Assembly (NCBI GenBank): GCA_900755685.1
Contig: CAAEHI010000021.1
Span: 1-26,077 of the forward strand
DNA: 26,077 nt
DNA from: an uncultured Collinsella sp.
Lineage (GTDB): Bacteria; Actinomycetota; Coriobacteriia; Coriobacteriales; Coriobacteriaceae
Direction of reading: 5' to 3'
Made by a program: the position numbers and the translations under genes
Part shown: positions 22,647 to 26,077 of the stretch, in pieces
Position numbering within the stretch: the stretch's first letter is position 1
Layout of the letters: every line of letters begins with the position of its first letter
The notes under the pieces: generated by a model
Database searches by the model: none
Told to the model about the DNA's origin: nothing
What the model saw: only the letters and a program-made list of their open reading frames with translations

Positions 22647-23849
22647 ATGGACGCCAAGTTTACCGAGCTCGTTGAGCAGCTGAACGGCCTCGATTTTAAG
22701 GGCATGTACGGCAGCGACTTCCTGCACACCTGGGACAAGACCACCGACGAGCTCAAGGCGCTCTACATCGTCGCCGACGCCCTGCGCCAGCTGCGCGAGA
22801 ACAACGTCTCGTCCAAGATCTTCGACTCGGGTCTGGCCGTTTCCCTGTTCCGCGATAACTCCACCCGTACGCGCTTCTCCTTCTCTAAGGCCGCCAACCT
22901 GCTCGGCCTTGAGCTGCAGGACCTGGACGAGAAGAAGTCCCAGATCGCTCACGGCGAGACCGTCCGCGAGACCGCTACCATGATCTCCTTCATGGCCGAC
23001 GTCATCGGCATCCGCGACGACATGTACATCGGCAAGGGCGACGCCTACATGGCCGAGGTCTCCGAGTCCGTACAGCAGGCTTACGAGGACGGCGTTCTGG
23101 ATCACCGTCCCACGCTCATCTCCCTGCAGTCCGACTCTGATCACCCCACGCAGTCCTCTGCCGACATGCTCTACCTCATCAACGAGTTTGGCGGCCTCGA
23201 GAACCTCAAGGGCAAGAAGGTTGCCGTTACCTGGGCCTATTCGCCCTCTTACGGCAAGCCGCTGTCCTGCCCGCAGTCGCTGATCAGCCTGCTGCCCCGC
23301 TTTGGCATGGACGTCACCCTGGCCCACCCCGAGGGCTACGACCTCATGCCCGAGGTCGTCGAGCGCGCCAAGGGCTATGCCGCCGAGTCCGGCACCACCT
23401 TTAAGCAGGTCAACACCATGGCCGAGGCCTTCGAGGGCGCCGACATCGTGATCCCCAAGAGCTGGGCTCCGTTTGCCGCCATGGAGAAGCGTACCAATCT
23501 GTACGCCGAGGGCGACGACGCCGGCATCGCTGCGCTCGAGAAGGAGCTGCTCGCCCAGAACGCCACCCATCAGGACTGGTGCTCCACGACCGAGCTCATG
23601 GAGAAGACTGCCAACGGCCAGGACACCATCTTTATGCACCCGCTGCCCGCCGACATCTCCGGTGTCTCCTGCGAGCACGGCGAGGTTAACGCCGACGTCT
23701 TCGACATGCACCGCGTGGGTATGTACAAGGAGGCCAGCTACAAGCCGTATGCCATCGCAGCCATGATGTTCCTGCAGAAGGTTGCCGATCCCGCCGCTAC
23801 CCTCAAGGCCCTCGACGAGCGCAACGCTGCCCGTTGGTTCCAGGCCTAA
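22647..23849 (+). CDS. ygeW: YgeW-type knotted carbamoyltransferase
   Basis: A 400-residue aspartate/ornithine-transcarbamylase-family protein of the YgeW group. The carbamoyl-phosphate motif S-T-R-T-R is at 72-76 (F-R-D-N-S-T-R-T-R-F-S-F). H-P-T-Q-S is at 166-170, and H-P-L-P-A-D occurs in the C-terminal domain. The length and the Y-S-P-S-Y-G-K-P-L segment suit the knotted subgroup. In the catabolic direction such enzymes can phosphorolyse a ureido compound to carbamoyl phosphate and an amine, here perhaps yielding 2,3-diaminopropionate for YgeX (inference). The ATG at 22647 is chosen from its ribosome site; an open extension to 22452 would translate the hairpin region. A terminator follows, although mocA and hyuA continue on the same strand. 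Confidence 0.94.
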   Translation: MDAKFTELVEQLNGLDFKGMYGSDFLHTWDKTTDELKALYIVADALRQLRENNVSSKIFDSGLAVSLFRDNSTRTRFSFSKAANLLGLELQDLDEKKSQIAHGETVRETATMISFMADVIGIRDDMYIGKGDAYMAEVSESVQQAYEDGVLDHRPTLISLQSDSDHPTQSSADMLYLINEFGGLENLKGKKVAVTWAYSPSYGKPLSCPQSLISLLPRFGMDVTLAHPEGYDLMPEVVERAKGYAAESGTTFKQVNTMAEAFEGADIVIPKSWAPFAAMEKRTNLYAEGDDAGIAALEKELLAQNATHQDWCSTTELMEKTANGQDTIFMHPLPADISGVSCEHGEVNADVFDMHRVGMYKEASYKPYAIAAMMFLQKVADPAATLKALDERNAARWFQA

Positions 23850-23872
23850 AGCTGGGCTGAGGTAAGCCATGT

Positions 23873-23911
23873 AAAGGGGGCGCTCTGCCAACCGGCGGGG
23901 TGCCCCTTTTT
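23873..23911 (+). terminator. Terminator after ygeW
   Basis: AAAGGGGGC (23873-23881) pairs with GCCCCTTTTT (23902-23911) in a 7-8 bp stem with a long loop, ending in a T-run. It may only partly stop transcription, because mocA begins 88 bp later with no clear promoter of its own. Confidence 0.7.
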
Positions 23912-23998
23912 GCATCGCGGGCGTGCGGGATAAGCGTTTTCGATGTGGATGCCCGCGGCGCGAGTTATGGGTACGATGGTTTCAGGGGAGGTATCACC

Positions 23999-24613
23999 AT
24001 GAAACTTGGTTGCGTCATTATGGCTTCGGGCGAGGGCAAGCGGTTTGGCTCTAACAAGATGCTTGCCGATATCTATGGCGAGCCGCTAATTGCCCGGACC
24101 ATCGATTCGGTTCCCCGGGGCTTTGACGTCGTGGTTTCGACGCGTTGGCCCGAGGTCGCCCAGATTTGCGAGGACAAGCATTGCCCGTGCGTGCTGCACG
24201 ATGGCGAGCTGCGCAGCGAAAGCGTCCGTGCGGGCCTTTCATGGGGAGTCGAACGCAACTGGAAAGGTTGCCTCTTTTTGCCGGGCGACCAGCCGCTCGT
24301 GAGTTTGGATTCTTTTGAGGCTATGGTTCGTGCATTTGACGAGCGTGGCCGCAAGCATCCGGTGCGCTTGGCGTGCAACGGTGAGCCTTCGAGCCCGGTG
24401 CTATTTCCGGCGGAACTGTTCGATGCGCTTATGTGTCTTGAGGGCAAGGACGGCGGCGGTTCGATTCTCAAAGGCCGCGTCGACGTTGCGCTGGTCGAAG
24501 CGCGCGCCTACGAGCTGTGGGACGTCGATACCGCCGAGGGACAGCGACGCATAACGGAGCATATCGCGGCCTGCTCGTATTTTGATCGCGTGGCCAACTG
24601 TATTAATCAATAA
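23999..24613 (+). CDS. mocA: Molybdenum cofactor cytidylyltransferase (MocA-like)
   Basis: A 204-residue nucleotidyltransferase that adds CMP to molybdopterin, making the cytosine-dinucleotide cofactor used by xanthine-dehydrogenase-family enzymes in bacteria. The nucleotide-binding signature is M-A-S-G-E-G-K-R-F-G-S-N-K-M-L (8-22), with the usual A-G replaced by S-G. The metal-binding L-P-G-D-Q-P-L-V motif occurs near residue 93-100. The ATG at 23999 has AGGGGAGG about 8 bp upstream; an open extension back to 23900 overlaps the terminator and lacks a site. It is 8 bp ahead of hyuA. Presence in this arm supports its role in maturing the XdhD-like enzyme of arm 1. Length is close to E. coli MocA (192). 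Confidence 0.92.
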   Translation: MKLGCVIMASGEGKRFGSNKMLADIYGEPLIARTIDSVPRGFDVVVSTRWPEVAQICEDKHCPCVLHDGELRSESVRAGLSWGVERNWKGCLFLPGDQPLVSLDSFEAMVRAFDERGRKHPVRLACNGEPSSPVLFPAELFDALMCLEGKDGGGSILKGRVDVALVEARAYELWDVDTAEGQRRITEHIAACSYFDRVANCINQ

Positions 24614-24621
24614 GGAGCAAC

Positions 24622-25989
24622 ATGATCATCATCAAAAACGGCGCGCTTGTGACACCTCAGGGGCTTCGCCGCGCCGATCTTGCCATGGATGGCGACAAGA
24701 TTGTGCGGATTGCCGCGGCGATTGAGCCGGCCGAGGGCGATACCGTCCAGGACGCCACCGACTGTTGGGTGTTCCCCGGCTTTATCGACGGCCACACGCA
24801 CATGCAGTGCTGGACTGGCATGGATTGGACGGCCGATAGCTTTGAGACCGGTACGCGTGCGGCTGCCTGCGGCGGTACGACGACCATCGTGGACTACGCG
24901 ACGGCCGATCGCGGCGTGACCATGCCCGATGCCTTGGCCGAGTGGCATCGCCGCGCCGACGGAACCTGCACGGCCAACTACGCCTTTCATATGGCACTCG
25001 CCGAGTGGAACGAGCGCAACCGCGCCGACCTTTCGGCCATGCGCGAGGCGGGCGTGTCGTCGTTTAAGACCTACTTTGCCTATGACCACCTGCGCTTGGA
25101 CGATGCCGAGACGCTCGAGGTGCTGGAGGAGCTCAAGCGCGTGGGCGGTATCCTGTGCGTGCATTGCGAGAACGGCACGCTCGTGAACGAGCTGCAGAAG
25201 CGCGTGTACGAGCAGGGGATTCATGGGCCCGAGGGACATGCGCTCAGCCGTCCGGACGTGTGTGAGGCCGAGGCCGTGAGCCGCCTACTGTATCTGGCGC
25301 ACTTGGCCGGCGACGCCCCGGTCAACGTGGTGCACCTTTCGACCAAGCTGGGGCTCGAGGCCATTCGCGCTGCCAAAGCGCGCGGGCAGAAGAACATCTA
25401 TGTCGAGACATGCCCTCAGTATCTGATACTCGACGACACCTGCTATCTGGAGCAGGGCGAGGACGGCTTTGCGGGCGCCAAGTACGTGATGAGCCCGCCG
25501 CTGCGCCATGCCGGTGACCGTGCCGCGTTGCGCGAGGCGCTTGTGGCCGGCGAGATCGATACGATTGCAACCGACCACTGCAGCTTTAACCTGCACGGGC
25601 AAAAGGACCGCGGGCGCGACGATTTCCGCGCGATTCCCAACGGCGGGCCCGGTGTGGAGCATCGCCCCGTCGCGATCGCTACGAGCTTTGAGGGACAGCT
25701 GGGCCCCGAGGATTTGTGCCGCTTGATGAGTGAGAACCCGGCGCGCGTCTTTGGCATGTATCCGCGCAAGGGCTGTCTTGCCGAGGGTGCCGATGCCGAC
25801 GTGTGCGTGTGGGATCCAAAGGCGCGCTGGACCATTAGCGCGGCGACGCAGCATCAGGCTGTGGACTACACGCCGCTCGAGGGTTTTGAGGCACATGGCC
25901 GCGCCAAGGCTGTTTACGTCAACGGCGTGCTGGTGGCGCGCGATGGCGAACCCACCGGAGCCCAACCCGGCCGCTACGTCCCCCGCTAA
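24622..25989 (+). CDS. hyuA: Dihydropyrimidinase/hydantoinase-family cyclic amidohydrolase
   Basis: A 455-residue binuclear metal hydrolase of the dihydropyrimidinase/hydantoinase/allantoinase group, similar in length to E. coli HyuA (461). Metal ligands are all visible: H58 and H60 in D-G-H-T-H-M-Q, the carbamylated lysine K149 in S-S-F-K-T-Y-F-A-Y, H181 in C-V-H-C-E-N-G, H238 in V-V-H-L-S-T-K and D318 in A-T-D-H-C-S-F-N. It opens cyclic amides such as hydantoins; in this cluster the substrate is probably an imidazole- or ureide-derived ring from the purine (inference). AAGGAG lies 5 bp before the ATG. It is the last gene of arm 2 in the window; a long hairpin follows. Confidence 0.95.
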   Translation: MIIIKNGALVTPQGLRRADLAMDGDKIVRIAAAIEPAEGDTVQDATDCWVFPGFIDGHTHMQCWTGMDWTADSFETGTRAAACGGTTTIVDYATADRGVTMPDALAEWHRRADGTCTANYAFHMALAEWNERNRADLSAMREAGVSSFKTYFAYDHLRLDDAETLEVLEELKRVGGILCVHCENGTLVNELQKRVYEQGIHGPEGHALSRPDVCEAEAVSRLLYLAHLAGDAPVNVVHLSTKLGLEAIRAAKARGQKNIYVETCPQYLILDDTCYLEQGEDGFAGAKYVMSPPLRHAGDRAALREALVAGEIDTIATDHCSFNLHGQKDRGRDDFRAIPNGGPGVEHRPVAIATSFEGQLGPEDLCRLMSENPARVFGMYPRKGCLAEGADADVCVWDPKARWTISAATQHQAVDYTPLEGFEAHGRAKAVYVNGVLVARDGEPTGAQPGRYVPR

Positions 25990-26012
25990 CAGGAAGATCA
26001 CCGGATTCCCCT

Positions 26013-26024
26013 CCGCAGTTGCGG
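26013..26024. repeat. Short palindrome next to the terminal hairpin
   Basis: CCGCAGTTGCGG (26013-26024) is a 5-bp inverted repeat around GT, directly abutting the longer hairpin. It may be part of the same repeat element. Confidence 0.35.
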
Positions 26025-26077
26025 TGAAATACGGACTGTTTGTGGCCGTCAGGCGGCCAAACAGTCCGTATTTCACC
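26023..26077 (+). terminator. Long hairpin after hyuA (terminator or repeat), cut by the window end
   Basis: GGTGAAATACGGACTGTTTG (26023-26042) and the following GGCCG pair with CGGCCAAACAGTCCG and TATTTCACC (26054-26077). The stem is about 24 bp with a 2-nt bulge and a 5-nt loop. It begins 33 bp after the hyuA stop. A U-tract would lie beyond the window, so a terminator cannot be separated from a dispersed palindromic repeat. Confidence 0.6.

Noticed and set aside
21048..23915. Long antisense open frames opposite ygeY and ygeW
   Set aside because: They mirror the codon bias of the real genes, which show intact catalytic motifs on the plus strand.

Overview
The window is about 26 kb of GC-rich bacterial DNA with strongly C/G-ending codons in the main genes. 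The gene types fit an anaerobic, high-GC, Gram-positive gut bacterium of the Coriobacteriia, most likely Collinsella or a relative: YheO-like PAS regulators, a U32 peptidase with a C-terminal extension, a selenium/molybdenum-linked purine cluster, and GGGACAG-type palindromic repeats. The taxonomic call is an inference from style and gene content; no rRNA or other marker gene is present.

Left part (1-6700). A long non-coding leader (1-523) carries degenerate GGGGACAG repeats and palindromes. It precedes a two-gene operon of a Gfo/Idh/MocA-family oxidoreductase (524-1603) and a DeoR-family repressor (1607-2353). A repeat-rich island follows (2354-2777), in which six copies of a 15-bp motif alternate in orientation every 40 bp between two near-identical palindromic repeats. 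A minus-strand operon encodes a U32 peptidase (5948-3453) and an RluA-type pseudouridine synthase (3437-2778). A divergent ridA (6249-6626) has a recognisable promoter, a 12-bp inverted repeat in its leader and a strong terminator.

Central and right part (6735-25989). This is an anaerobic purine-catabolism locus resembling the E. coli ygeW-ygeX-ygeY-hyuA / mocA-ygfK-ssnA-xdhD region, but split into two plus-strand arms. Each arm has its own divergent, paralogous PAS-HTH regulator. Arm 1: regulator (7391-6735) | NCS2 purine permease, ssnA, ygfK, a ferredoxin with four [4Fe-4S] motifs, and an XdhD-like molybdenum hydroxylase (7744-17120), closed by a strong terminator. Arm 2: regulator (19490-18837) | ygeX, ygeY, ygeW, mocA, hyuA (19768-25989). 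Between the arms lie a decayed IS3-type transposase end, a 33-bp-period direct repeat that may be the end of a second element, and a Pro/Ala-rich single-pass membrane protein of unknown function.

Proposed working model (inference on known families): the permease imports xanthine, urate or a related purine. XdhD, YgfK and the ferredoxin carry out redox steps, with YgfK supplying the flavin and NAD(P) sites that the XdhD polypeptide lacks. SsnA and HyuA hydrolyse amino and cyclic amide groups. YgeY and YgeW process the ureido/carbamoyl intermediates. YgeX cleaves 2,3-diaminopropionate to pyruvate and ammonia. MocA matures the molybdenum cofactor, and the nearby RidA could quench the 2-aminoacrylate that YgeX-type enzymes release. 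No carbamate kinase is visible in the window. Several intercistronic gaps contain stable hairpins, and the permease-ssnA gap looks like a structured leader with alternative folds.
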